DNA of 5,892 nucleotides. Source: Planctomycetota bacterium. GTDB taxonomy: Bacteria > Planctomycetota > Phycisphaerae > Phycisphaerales > SM1A02. The translations under genes were made by a program, and so were the position numbers. The DNA lies in NCBI GenBank assembly GCA_027295435.1, contig JAPUKX010000276.1, positions 1 to 5,892 of the forward strand, read 5' to 3'. Shown in pieces: positions 1 through 5,892 of this stretch (position 1 is the stretch's first letter; every line of letters starts with the position of its first letter). The notes below the pieces were generated by a model. The model was not told where the DNA came from. It saw only the letters and a program-made list of their open reading frames with translations, and made no database searches.

Positions 1-173
1 TCAACCAACAGATCATGGACCGCGTGAATCGTTCGGGCAAGTTGTTTCTCACCCACACCCGGCTCGATGACAAGCTGACCCTGCGCTTCTGCGTCGGCCA
101 GACGAACACCCAGCGCCGCCACGTCGAGCAAGCGTGGGCGTGCATTCGCCAGATCACTGCTGCCCCGGCCTAG
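1..173 (+). CDS. PLP-dependent group II decarboxylase (aromatic-L-amino-acid type), C-terminal fragment
   Basis: Only the last 56 codons are present. The reading frame starts at base 3 and ends at the TAG at 171-173. The visible peptide contains 'SGKLFLTHTRLDDKLTLRF' followed by 'VGQTNTQRRHVEQAW'. This matches the C-terminal small domain of group II pyridoxal-phosphate decarboxylases (aromatic-L-amino-acid, tyrosine or diaminobutyrate type), where a 'THTRL...LRF..G...T...HV..AW' pattern closes the protein. Such enzymes are cytosolic and decarboxylate an amino acid to the amine. The PLP-binding lysine and substrate-binding residues lie upstream of the window, so substrate cannot be assigned. 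The gene converges on the minus-strand gene ending at 193, with 19 bp between the stop codons and no clear terminator hairpin. Family call is fairly secure; substrate is unknown. Confidence 0.75.
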   Translation, partial: NQQIMDRVNRSGKLFLTHTRLDDKLTLRFCVGQTNTQRRHVEQAWACIRQITAAPA

Positions 174-192
174 CGATTGATCGTCAAGTCCA

Positions 193-1611
193 TCAGGTGC
201 CTGGGCGGCGCACGCGAACGATCAGCCAGTCCTCCCATTCGGCGTCGATGCCGGCATCGTTCAATTGGGCGGGGATCGAAAAGGCAATGGCCTCGCCGAG
301 CCTGACCGTGGTGGCCGCGGAGACGGTCCGCATGCTGCGCGTGGTCTGGTCGATCGTGCTGTCCGCCGAACCGGCGCCAAGCGAGACTTCGCGCTCGGAG
401 ATTTCCGTGTTGGGCACCCAGGCCATTTGCACATCGACGGTGACCTCGTCGGAAATGGGAGACAGCAGTGGCAGGACAATAAGCTCTAGTCCGGACGTCG
501 AGGTCGCCGTCTTCGGTGCGAAGGCATTGACGCTCTGCCCAACCGTTGCGGTCATGCCCGAGAGCACATCGCGCTGGGTCAGGGCGCTGAACCACAGCCG
601 GCTGCCGTTGAACCCGCTGATCGTACCGCGGAAGAGCACACCCTCAGATTTCGGCGATAGCGCAAGTTGTGCCGCCTCCTCAGCGGTGAGTCGTGGAAAC
701 CGATCGCCGATCTGTTGGCGTAGCTCCGCCGCCCGGTCCGCACGCAGCCGGATGACCGCCACGTCCGCATCCAGCGGCTCGGGCCGGGTGGCTCGCAGCA
801 TGGAGAGCAACCTGGCGATCTGCTGATGCACACCAAGCGTGTGCCGTATGAGCAGTGTGGTTTCGAAGACATGCACCGAGCCGGTTCCGCCGCCGAGGTC
901 GGCCCACGAATCCGGGTCGATGTGCGCAGTGATCATGTCGATGATCTGCTGAATCCGTTCCAACACGCTGAGGTGGTCTGGCTCCTCACCGGGGTCGCCA
1001 AACATTGCTCCACCGGAGCCGCCTCCTCCACCAAAGCCACTGCCAGCTTGCTTGCGCTGCTCGCCGCCGATGAACTCCCGGCCGGTCAACTCCAAGCCAA
1101 GCACCGGTGTGTTGGCGAACCGCCGAATGGCGTAGCCGCTCTCGATCAGATCGGTGACGTCGTAGGAGCGCAGGACCGTCTGCTCCCGCAGGGCTCCGCC
1201 CAGCGAAATGACGAGAACGCCGTCCTCGACGAGGTAGGTCAACGGATCCTTCGGATCGCTGACCTCACGCAGGATGATCTTCAGCATCGTGGCCAGCGGC
1301 ATCTGCCTGAGGCGAATCTCGATGCGCTGATCCCGACGAACTCCGACCTTCTCCAGTGCCGTCCATGAGACATGGATGTTCAGATTGAATCGCTCGCGCA
1401 GATCATCGACGACGCGATCGAAGTCTACACGGTCGTACGCCGCATCGACCAGCGTACTCTCCAGCATGTTCATGAGCGCTTCATCGACCGTGGCCGGTGC
1501 TGCGCCTTCGCCTGCAGCACCCTGGGGCTGGCCACAAACCGGCCCCGCACACAACAGGGCGATCACCATTGTGATACCATAGACACCGCGCACTGATAGC
1601 TGCATCATCAT
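193..1611 (-). CDS. Exported STN-domain / secretin-like protein, planctomycete type, function unknown
   Basis: A 472-aa protein with a likely Sec signal peptide: a hydrophobic run at about residues 10-24 and a possible cleavage near 27-28 ('VCG-QP'). Neither Cys in this region sits in a good lipobox. Residues about 56-136 resemble an STN (secretin/TonB short N-terminal) domain, with 'VDFDRVVDDLRERFNLNIHV' followed by 'LTYLVEDGVLVIS'. A 'YDVTDLI' strand lies at 150-156, a Gly-rich linker at about 189-206, and 'IDPDSWADLGGGTGSVHVF' at 231-249 followed by 'HQQIARLLSMLR'. The end (about 375-468) has alternating strands and 'TTVRLGEAIAF', like a weakened secretin beta-domain. It is probably periplasmic or envelope-associated. 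I see no pilus or type II secretion gene beside it, so a role in a secretion pore is not supported. The start is ambiguous because three ATG codons run in tandem (1603-1611) after a GGGAG; the middle one has the best spacing. Confidence 0.8.
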   Translation of the reverse strand: MMMQLSVRGVYGITMVIALLCAGPVCGQPQGAAGEGAAPATVDEALMNMLESTLVDAAYDRVDFDRVVDDLRERFNLNIHVSWTALEKVGVRRDQRIEIRLRQMPLATMLKIILREVSDPKDPLTYLVEDGVLVISLGGALREQTVLRSYDVTDLIESGYAIRRFANTPVLGLELTGREFIGGEQRKQAGSGFGGGGGSGGAMFGDPGEEPDHLSVLERIQQIIDMITAHIDPDSWADLGGGTGSVHVFETTLLIRHTLGVHQQIARLLSMLRATRPEPLDADVAVIRLRADRAAELRQQIGDRFPRLTAEEAAQLALSPKSEGVLFRGTISGFNGSRLWFSALTQRDVLSGMTATVGQSVNAFAPKTATSTSGLELIVLPLLSPISDEVTVDVQMAWVPNTEISEREVSLGAGSADSTIDQTTRSMRTVSAATTVRLGEAIAFSIPAQLNDAGIDAEWEDWLIVRVRRPGT

Positions 1612-1615
1612 TGGT

Positions 1616-1620
1616 CTCCC
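1616..1620 (-). promoter_or_regulatory. Ribosome binding site before triple-ATG start
   Basis: Read on the minus strand, GGGAG is followed by ACCA and then three consecutive ATG codons. Spacing is 4 nt to the first ATG, 7 to the second and 10 to the third, so the second (1606-1608) is the best-placed start. The choice changes the protein by only one or two Met residues. Confidence 0.6.
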
Positions 1621-1763
1621 AGAGCTCGTTGTTGCCGAACCGTTCCGGGCAGGGCGTATAGGTTCCGTGGTTCTGTACGGAGGGATCGGTTCGCAGGTTG
1701 CCTTGTTGTCGATGGGCCGCCGGCTCCTGGAGGATGCTTTGGAAAAGAACGTCGCCGCGACGT

Positions 1764-1770
1764 GAGGTGA
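1764..1770 (+). promoter_or_regulatory. Strong ribosome binding site for molybdopterin oxidoreductase
   Basis: GAGGTGA is an excellent Shine-Dalgarno match. The GAGG core ends 7 nt before the ATG at 1775, which decides the start of the oxidoreductase gene. Confidence 0.8.
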
Positions 1771-1774
1771 CTAC

Positions 1775-3976
1775 ATGCGCAACGTCAAAGCAGGTGGTGG
1801 TTGGCCGGCGATCTGGTATGCGCTGGGCAAAGCCCGGCAATCAGGGGGGCTGTGGCGCATGTACAAGGCGCTGCGGTCCAAGAACACTTGCAAGACCTGC
1901 GCGCTGGGCATGGGGGGGCAGCTCGGCGGAATGGTCAACGAAGCCGGGCGCTTCCCGGAGGTCTGTAAGAAGTCGATCCAGGCCATGGCCGCCGACATGC
2001 AGGGTCGCATCCAGCCGCACTTCTTCGATGACTTCAGCCTTGAACAGTTGCGGGGCCTCTCATCACGCGAACTCGAAGCGGCCGGCCGATTGCCCGAGCC
2101 GCTGTACGCCGGGCCGCTCGACAATCACTACCGCTGCATCACCTGGGACGATGCGCTGGACCGCATCGCCGCGAAACTCAAGAAGACGGCGCCGGCGGAA
2201 ACGTTCTTCTACTTCAGCGGCCGGTCGTCGAACGAAGCGGGGTTCTTGCTGCAACTGTTCGCCCGGCTCTACGGCACCAACAACATCAACAACTGTTCGT
2301 TCTTCTGCCACCAGGCCTCAGGCGTCGGATTGACGACCGTCACCGGCTCCGGCACCGCGACGGTTGCGCTCGATGACATCCAACGCTGCGACCTGCTGTT
2401 CCTGATCGGGGCGAACCCCGCATCGAACCATCCCCGGCTGATGCGGACGATCGTCGAGCATCGTCGCCGCGGCGGGAAGGTCATCGTCGTCAACCCGCTG
2501 CGCGAGATCGGTCTAGTGCGGTTCAAGGTGCCGTCCGACGTTCGCAGCTTGCTGTTAGGCTCGAAGATCGCAGACGTGTACGTTCAGCCGCACATCGGCG
2601 GCGACATTGCGTTCCTCGCCGCCGTGGCCAAGGCCGTGATCGAGCGCGGCGCGGTGGATGAGCAGTTCGTGACCAACCACACCGACGGCTGGGACGCGTT
2701 CCAAGGGCACATCGAGTCGCTGGGGTGGGAAGAGCTTGTCAAGCGCTGCGGCGTTGGGCGCGAAACGATCGACCACGTCGCGGAGATCTATGCCGCCTCG
2801 CATAGGACCATCTTCTGCTGGGCGATGGGGATCACCCATCACGAGCACGGTGTTGGGAACGTGCAGATGATCGCGAACCTGGCCATGACGCGCGGGATGC
2901 TCGGCCGGACCGGTTGCGGGCTGCTGCCGTTGCGCGGGCACTCCAACGTGCAGGGCATGGGCTCGATGGGGGTGGTGCCGAAGCTCAAGCAAGCGGTCTT
3001 CGAGCGGTTGGAAAGCGCCTTCGGCGTGAAGCTGCCGACCGAAGTCGGGCTCGACACCCTCGGTAGCATTGGACGGGCCGACGAGGGCAAGGTTCGTTTC
3101 GCGTCCTGCCTGGGCGGGAACCTGTACGGGTCGAACCCGGATTCGGCCTTCGCTGCCCGTGCCATGAGCAAGATCGACATGGTGGCGTACATGTCCACGA
3201 CGCTGAATACCGGCCATGCGCACGGCCGTGGGCGCGAAACGATCATCCTGCCCGTGCTTGCGCGAGACGAGGAGCCTCAGGCCACCACTCAGGAGTCGAT
3301 GTTCAACTACGTGCGGCTCAGCGACGGCGGCACCCCGCGCCACGTTGGCCCGCGCAGCGAAGTGCAAGTCATCGCCGACCTCGCTCAGCGCGTGCTCGGT
3401 GATTCCACGCCGATCGACTGGGAATCCATGCGCCGCCACGGCCGGATCCGCGAGGCGATCGCCGAAATCATCCCCGGTTACGAGAAGATCGGCGCTATCG
3501 ACCAAACCAGGCAGGAGTTTCAGATCGACGGTCGAACGTTGCACGAGCCGAAGTTCCCCACCGACACCGGCCGGGCGAAGTTCCACGTGGTCGATCTGCC
3601 GGCGCTTGCGGGCACGGACAATGGCGAGCTTCGCCTGATGACGGTGCGCTCCGAGGGGCAATTCAACACGGTGGTGTACGAAGAGCACGACATCTATCGA
3701 GGTCAGGATCGGCGGGACGTGGTGATGATGCACCCCGATGACATCGAGCGTTTCGGCTTTGAGGTGAATCAGCGCGTGACCGTCCGCAGCGAGACCGGGG
3801 CACTGGCGAATGTGCTCGTGCGCTCAATCGACATCCGCCCGGGCAACGCGGTGATGTACTACCCCGAGGCCAACGCGATCATCCCCAAGCGGGCCGATCC
3901 GCGATCGGGCACGCCGGCATTCAAGAACACTGTGGTGAGGATCGAGCCGAGTCCCGCTGATTGGACCGTCCAATAG
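1775..3976 (+). CDS. FdhF/YdeP-family molybdopterin oxidoreductase alpha subunit
   Basis: A complete 733-aa protein, close to the roughly 760 aa of E. coli YdeP. The N-terminus has 'NTCKTCALGMGGQLGGMVNEAG' with Cys39 and Cys42, then Cys64 in 'PEVCKK', the likely Fe-S ligands. 'CSFFCHQASGVGL' puts Cys178 where formate dehydrogenases carry the Mo-binding Cys or Sec. 'GANPASNHPRLM' (212-223) and 'RTGCGLLPLRGHSNVQG' (378-394) are molybdopterin-fold motifs of this family. Residues about 618-725 form the molydopterin dinucleotide-binding domain ('RSEGQFNTVVYEEHDIYRGQ'). There is no signal peptide or Tat motif, so the enzyme should be cytoplasmic. The family should bind bis-MGD; formate oxidation is often annotated, but the true substrate is not known and E. 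coli YdeP is linked to acid resistance. The adjacent convergent mobA and MOSC genes fit a Moco enzyme. No electron-transfer subunit or fdhD is visible here. Confidence 0.93.
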   Translation: MRNVKAGGGWPAIWYALGKARQSGGLWRMYKALRSKNTCKTCALGMGGQLGGMVNEAGRFPEVCKKSIQAMAADMQGRIQPHFFDDFSLEQLRGLSSRELEAAGRLPEPLYAGPLDNHYRCITWDDALDRIAAKLKKTAPAETFFYFSGRSSNEAGFLLQLFARLYGTNNINNCSFFCHQASGVGLTTVTGSGTATVALDDIQRCDLLFLIGANPASNHPRLMRTIVEHRRRGGKVIVVNPLREIGLVRFKVPSDVRSLLLGSKIADVYVQPHIGGDIAFLAAVAKAVIERGAVDEQFVTNHTDGWDAFQGHIESLGWEELVKRCGVGRETIDHVAEIYAASHRTIFCWAMGITHHEHGVGNVQMIANLAMTRGMLGRTGCGLLPLRGHSNVQGMGSMGVVPKLKQAVFERLESAFGVKLPTEVGLDTLGSIGRADEGKVRFASCLGGNLYGSNPDSAFAARAMSKIDMVAYMSTTLNTGHAHGRGRETIILPVLARDEEPQATTQESMFNYVRLSDGGTPRHVGPRSEVQVIADLAQRVLGDSTPIDWESMRRHGRIREAIAEIIPGYEKIGAIDQTRQEFQIDGRTLHEPKFPTDTGRAKFHVVDLPALAGTDNGELRLMTVRSEGQFNTVVYEEHDIYRGQDRRDVVMMHPDDIERFGFEVNQRVTVRSETGALANVLVRSIDIRPGNAVMYYPEANAIIPKRADPRSGTPAFKNTVVRIEPSPADWTVQ

Positions 3977-3996
3977 CCGTCGGCTCGCGGCTATTG
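3971..3996. terminator. Perfect hairpin at convergent gene ends, possible bidirectional terminator
   Basis: CAATAGCCG (3971-3979) and CGGCTATTG (3988-3996) are exact inverted complements, giving a 9-bp stem with an 8-nt loop. It joins the 3' ends of the oxidoreductase gene and mobA. Each arm contains the final Gln codon and TAG stop of one gene. No T-run follows on either strand, so it is not a canonical intrinsic terminator. It may instead cap or stabilise the 3' ends or slow polymerase. Confidence 0.6.
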
Positions 3997-4596
3997 AGTT
4001 GCGGTGCGCTGAACCAGCACCTCGTACTCCTGCGGCGTGTTGATGTTGGTCAAATGCCTTGACCACGTCTGCGGAGCCTCGATCGCTTCGATCTCAATGG
4101 ACTGCATCAGATGAGACACGGCGCGCTGACCGGCATCGAGCAGCGCCCGTACCGCACGCAGTACCTCCGTCGAGATTCGCGCAGGCAATGGTTCGGTTCC
4201 TGAACGGCCATCAATCCGCAGGACCGTCGCCGCAGCGGACGAAGGCACCGTCAGCGCCTTGAGCAACTTGCTGGTCACCAGCGGCAGATCACAGGGACAG
4301 ACGAGGTATTGCGTATCCAGGCCGCTGGCCAGCAGTGCCTCAATGCCGCCAAGCGGTCCGTGGCCCGGTCGCAGATCGTCGATATGCTGAAGTGTCGCCA
4401 GCGCGTCGGTGCTTCCGACGACAACCACCTGTTGGCACACTTGGGCCATGACATCGGCGACAGCTTCGATCATCGGGCGACCATCGGGCAGCGGCAGCGC
4501 GTGCTTCGGCCGGCCCATGCGCCGGCTTCGGCCGCCGGCCAGCACGGCGCCGGTGTGCGGCCACCGCCCGCTTTCAACACTGCTGGGGGATCCCAT
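3991..4596 (-). CDS. mobA: Molybdenum cofactor guanylyltransferase MobA
   Basis: A 201-aa protein, the usual MobA size. It transfers GMP from GTP to Mo-molybdopterin to give Mo-MGD, the precursor of the bis-MGD used by DMSO-reductase-family enzymes such as the neighbouring oxidoreductase; it acts in the cytosol. 'AVLAGGRSRRMGRPK' (17-31) is the GTP-binding signature. 'DDLRPGHGPLGGIEALL' (73-89) and 'CDLPLV' (102-107, with Asp103 as likely Mg ligand) follow, and 'NINTPQEY' (184-191) is the typical C-terminal motif. The frame is open upstream to 4794, but that part only shadows the MOSC gene. The ATG at 4594-4596 is the only good start just before the signature. It overlaps the MOSC gene end by 23 bp in a different frame. 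Its upstream Shine-Dalgarno is weak (GAAG), which suggests translational coupling. The stop lies within the shared hairpin. Confidence 0.93.
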   Translation of the reverse strand: MGSPSSVESGRWPHTGAVLAGGRSRRMGRPKHALPLPDGRPMIEAVADVMAQVCQQVVVVGSTDALATLQHIDDLRPGHGPLGGIEALLASGLDTQYLVCPCDLPLVTSKLLKALTVPSSAAATVLRIDGRSGTEPLPARISTEVLRAVRALLDAGQRAVSHLMQSIEIEAIEAPQTWSRHLTNINTPQEYEVLVQRTATQ

Positions 4597-5044
4597 GATG
4601 CACTTCAATCGTCTCGCCTGGACGGATCTCGCCGGTCGTGATGACCCTCGCGTAGCAGCCGCATCGGCCTGCAATGGCACGTTGCAACCGAGGACTGATG
4701 GCGTCCAGCACGTAGCACGGCTTACGCACCTTCGTGATCTGTAGCTCCACGCCCTCGTTGAAGTGCAGCCGATCACCGATGTGGAGCGCGTCAACGTTCA
4801 ATCCGCGAACGGTCAGGTTTTCGCCGGTCGCGCCGGGATAGACGTCGAAGCCCTGGTCGCGGAGGTCGTCAAGAGCCTGGGCATCAATGAGGCTGACCGC
4901 CTGCATGGGGGTATTGTGTTTGTCGTGATTATGGCCGTCGCCGACGATCCCGTCGGAGGTGACCTGGGCGACCTCGGTGGGCCGCTTGGGGATACCGCCG
5001 GGCGAGATATTCACCGCCACCACCGTTGGAAGTGATCGACTCAT
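4574..5044 (-). CDS. MOSC domain-containing protein
   Basis: A 156-aa protein made almost wholly of one MOSC (Moco sulfurase C-terminal) domain. Visible are 'VVAVNISPGGIPK' near the start, 'GDGHNHDKHNTPMQAVSLI' (35-53), 'GATGENLTV' (71-79), 'IGDRLHF' and 'KPCYVLDAISPRL', whose Cys110 matches the conserved MOSC Cys expected to handle sulfur or bind molybdenum. Stand-alone bacterial MOSC proteins are known as Moco-binding reductases of N-hydroxylated compounds (YiiM type) or as presumed Moco carriers. Which applies here cannot be told from sequence. The sequence is short for YiiM and lacks any ferredoxin domain. It is the first gene of the minus-strand pair with mobA, overlapping it by 23 bp, so a Moco-related role is likely. 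The ATG at 5042-5044 has no strong Shine-Dalgarno, and a slightly later GTG start (near residue 8) is possible. Confidence 0.88.
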   Translation of the reverse strand: MSRSLPTVVAVNISPGGIPKRPTEVAQVTSDGIVGDGHNHDKHNTPMQAVSLIDAQALDDLRDQGFDVYPGATGENLTVRGLNVDALHIGDRLHFNEGVELQITKVRKPCYVLDAISPRLQRAIAGRCGCYARVITTGEIRPGETIEVHHGIPQQC

Positions 5045-5117
5045 GCCGGAAGATGATACGCTGTTTCGCCGGTGGGCTCACCCTGCTGCGAGAACGCTGA
5101 ATGATGACGCCGAAACG
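5045..5117. promoter_or_regulatory. Short divergent spacer between MOSC and SDR genes
   Basis: About 73 bp separate the MOSC start from the preferred SDR start. A TATCAT hexamer on the minus strand (5053-5058) could be a -10 element for the MOSC-mobA pair, but it lies very close to the ATG and has no good -35. The SDR frame stays open back to an ATG at 5043, so this stretch could instead be coding. Confidence 0.25.
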
Positions 5118-5892
5118 ATGATCGACACTCTCCAAGGCAAGAACGCGCTGGTCTGCGGCAGCACGCAGGGCATCGGCCGGGCCTGCGCGATGGAGCTGGC
5201 CAGGCTCGGGGCCGGGGTCACCTTGATGGCCCGCAATGAAGCCGGGCTCCAGAAAGTCCGTCAAGAGTTGCCGAGCGACCACGGCCAGTCGCACGGTTCG
5301 ATCGTCGCTGACTTTTGTGATTGGGAAGTGGTACGCGATAAGGCGAACCGTCACCTTGAGGCGCACGGGCCGATCCACATCCTGCTGAACAACACCGGCG
5401 GGCCCGCGGCCGGGGCGGTCTTCGAGGCTCCGCCCGACCAGCTTGTCGCTGCCTTCACCCAACACCTCCTGTGCAACCATGTTCTAGTGCAGACCCTCGC
5501 GCCAGGCATGCGCGACGCCAGCTATGGGCGCATCGTCAACATCATCTCCACGTCGGTGATCCAGACGATCAAGGGGCTCGGCGTGTCCAATGTCATCCGC
5601 GGCGCGGTGGCGAACTGGGCCCGCACCCTCGCCGGCGAGCTGGGGCCGTTTGGGATCACCGTCAACAATATCTTGCCCGGCTACACCCGCACCGCTCGAC
5701 TCGACAGCATCATCCAGGGCAGGGCAAATCGCGCCGGCTCGACGGTCCAGGAAATCGAAGGTCAAATGATCGCCAACGTGCCGCTGGGTCGCTTCGCCGC
5801 GCCGCAAGAGATCGCTGCGGTAGCTGGTTTTCTCGCCTCGCCCTCGGCAGCCTACAGCAACGGCGTCAACCTGCCCGTCGATGGCGGACGCC
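5118..5892 (+). CDS. SDR-fold oxidoreductase, atypical BKR-like, C-terminus cut by window end
   Basis: 258 codons are visible, lacking probably only a few C-terminal residues. The Rossmann start is 'ALVCGSTQGIG' (10-20; Cys where most SDRs have Thr in TGxxxGIG), with 'NNTGG' (91-95) in place of NNAG. Ser144 is in the catalytic-Ser position, but the Tyr and Lys of YxxxK are Ser157 and Arg161 ('SNVIRGAV'). 'PFGITVNNILPGYTRT' and 'GRFAAPQEIAAVAGFLASP...NGVNLPVDGG' are classic SDR C-terminal features. This pattern fits the annotated SDR subgroup resembling beta-ketoacyl-ACP reductase but imperfect in the NAD motif and catalytic tetrad. Substrate and even dehydrogenase activity are uncertain. The ATG at 5118 gives a standard SDR N-terminus ('MIDTLQGKNALV') but lacks a good Shine-Dalgarno. 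An in-frame ATG at 5043 would add 25 residues not typical of the family. It is divergent from the MOSC gene, with no evident link to Moco. Confidence 0.88.
   Translation, partial: MIDTLQGKNALVCGSTQGIGRACAMELARLGAGVTLMARNEAGLQKVRQELPSDHGQSHGSIVADFCDWEVVRDKANRHLEAHGPIHILLNNTGGPAAGAVFEAPPDQLVAAFTQHLLCNHVLVQTLAPGMRDASYGRIVNIISTSVIQTIKGLGVSNVIRGAVANWARTLAGELGPFGITVNNILPGYTRTARLDSIIQGRANRAGSTVQEIEGQMIANVPLGRFAAPQEIAAVAGFLASPSAAYSNGVNLPVDGGR

Larger units (their letters stand above)
1612..1774. promoter_or_regulatory. Divergent intergenic spacer with imperfect inverted repeat
   Basis: This 163-bp gap separates two divergently transcribed genes and must hold their promoters. I find no convincing -35/-10 pair. 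The nearest candidate on the plus strand is TTGCCG (1632-1637) with TATAGG (1657-1662), but the 19-bp spacer is poor. CGAACCGTTCC (1636-1646) and GGATCGGTTCG (1683-1693) form an inverted repeat matching at 10 of 11 positions around a 36-nt centre. GGTTC also recurs at 1661 and 1669. This could be an operator or chance. Confidence 0.35.

Noticed and set aside
174..192. Possible terminator between the decarboxylase and STN gene ends
   Set aside because: Only 4-bp inverted repeats (such as TTGA-TCG-TCAA) are present and there is no T-run.
826..1368. A 180-codon open frame on the plus strand
   Set aside because: It lies inside the STN-protein gene on the opposite strand and shows no domain or good ribosome binding site.
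1481..1840. A 119-codon minus-strand frame across the divergent spacer, with the peptide 'CPERFGNNELWETND'
   Set aside because: It overlaps the starts of both well-supported flanking genes, which each have their own ribosome binding site. The peptide vaguely recalls a LysM-type motif but has no real domain.
2555..3733. A 392-codon open frame on the minus strand, antisense to the oxidoreductase gene
   Set aside because: Its protein has no recognisable motif and is rich in His, Arg, Val and Ala as expected of a GC-rich shadow; the plus-strand frame has full family motifs throughout.
4597..4794. N-terminal extension of MobA by 66 residues
   Set aside because: The frame is open but overlaps the MOSC gene; the added sequence is Arg/Ser/Thr-rich with no MobA similarity, and the nucleotide-binding signature belongs near the N-terminus.

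Overview
This GC-rich window carries six protein genes on both strands and no RNA gene, CRISPR array, insertion sequence or phage gene. It looks like chromosomal DNA of a free-living Planctomycetota-type bacterium. That guess rests mainly on the protein at 193-1611, which has the layout I associate with planctomycetes: a short N-terminal STN-like domain, a Gly-rich linker, an 'IDPDSW' segment and a weak secretin-like C-terminus. It is an inference from family resemblance, not proof.

Layout, left to right. (1) 1-173, plus strand: the C-terminal end of a PLP-dependent group II (aromatic-L-amino-acid type) decarboxylase. (2) 193-1611, minus strand: an exported STN/secretin-like protein convergent with it. 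(3) 1612-1774: a 163-bp divergent spacer holding the ribosome binding sites of both flanking genes and an imperfect inverted repeat. (4) 1775-3976, plus strand: a complete FdhF/YdeP-family molybdopterin oxidoreductase of 733 aa. (5) 3971-3996: a perfect 9-bp inverted repeat spanning the ends of two convergent genes and containing both stop codons. (6) 3991-4596, minus strand: MobA, molybdenum cofactor guanylyltransferase. (7) 4574-5044, minus strand: a MOSC-domain protein overlapping mobA by 23 bp. (8) 5118-5892, plus strand: an SDR-fold protein running off the window, whose catalytic Tyr and Lys positions hold Ser and Arg.

The centre of the window is a small molybdenum-enzyme module. The 1775-3976 protein needs a bis-MGD cofactor, MobA attaches GMP to molybdopterin to make it, and the MOSC protein belongs to a family that binds or handles Moco. 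mobA and the MOSC gene almost certainly form one minus-strand operon (MOSC first), converging on the oxidoreductase gene. The flanking decarboxylase, STN protein and SDR have no visible functional link to it. I see no clear new system. The most distinctive items are the stop-codon hairpin, the three-Cys N-terminus of the oxidoreductase and the non-canonical SDR.
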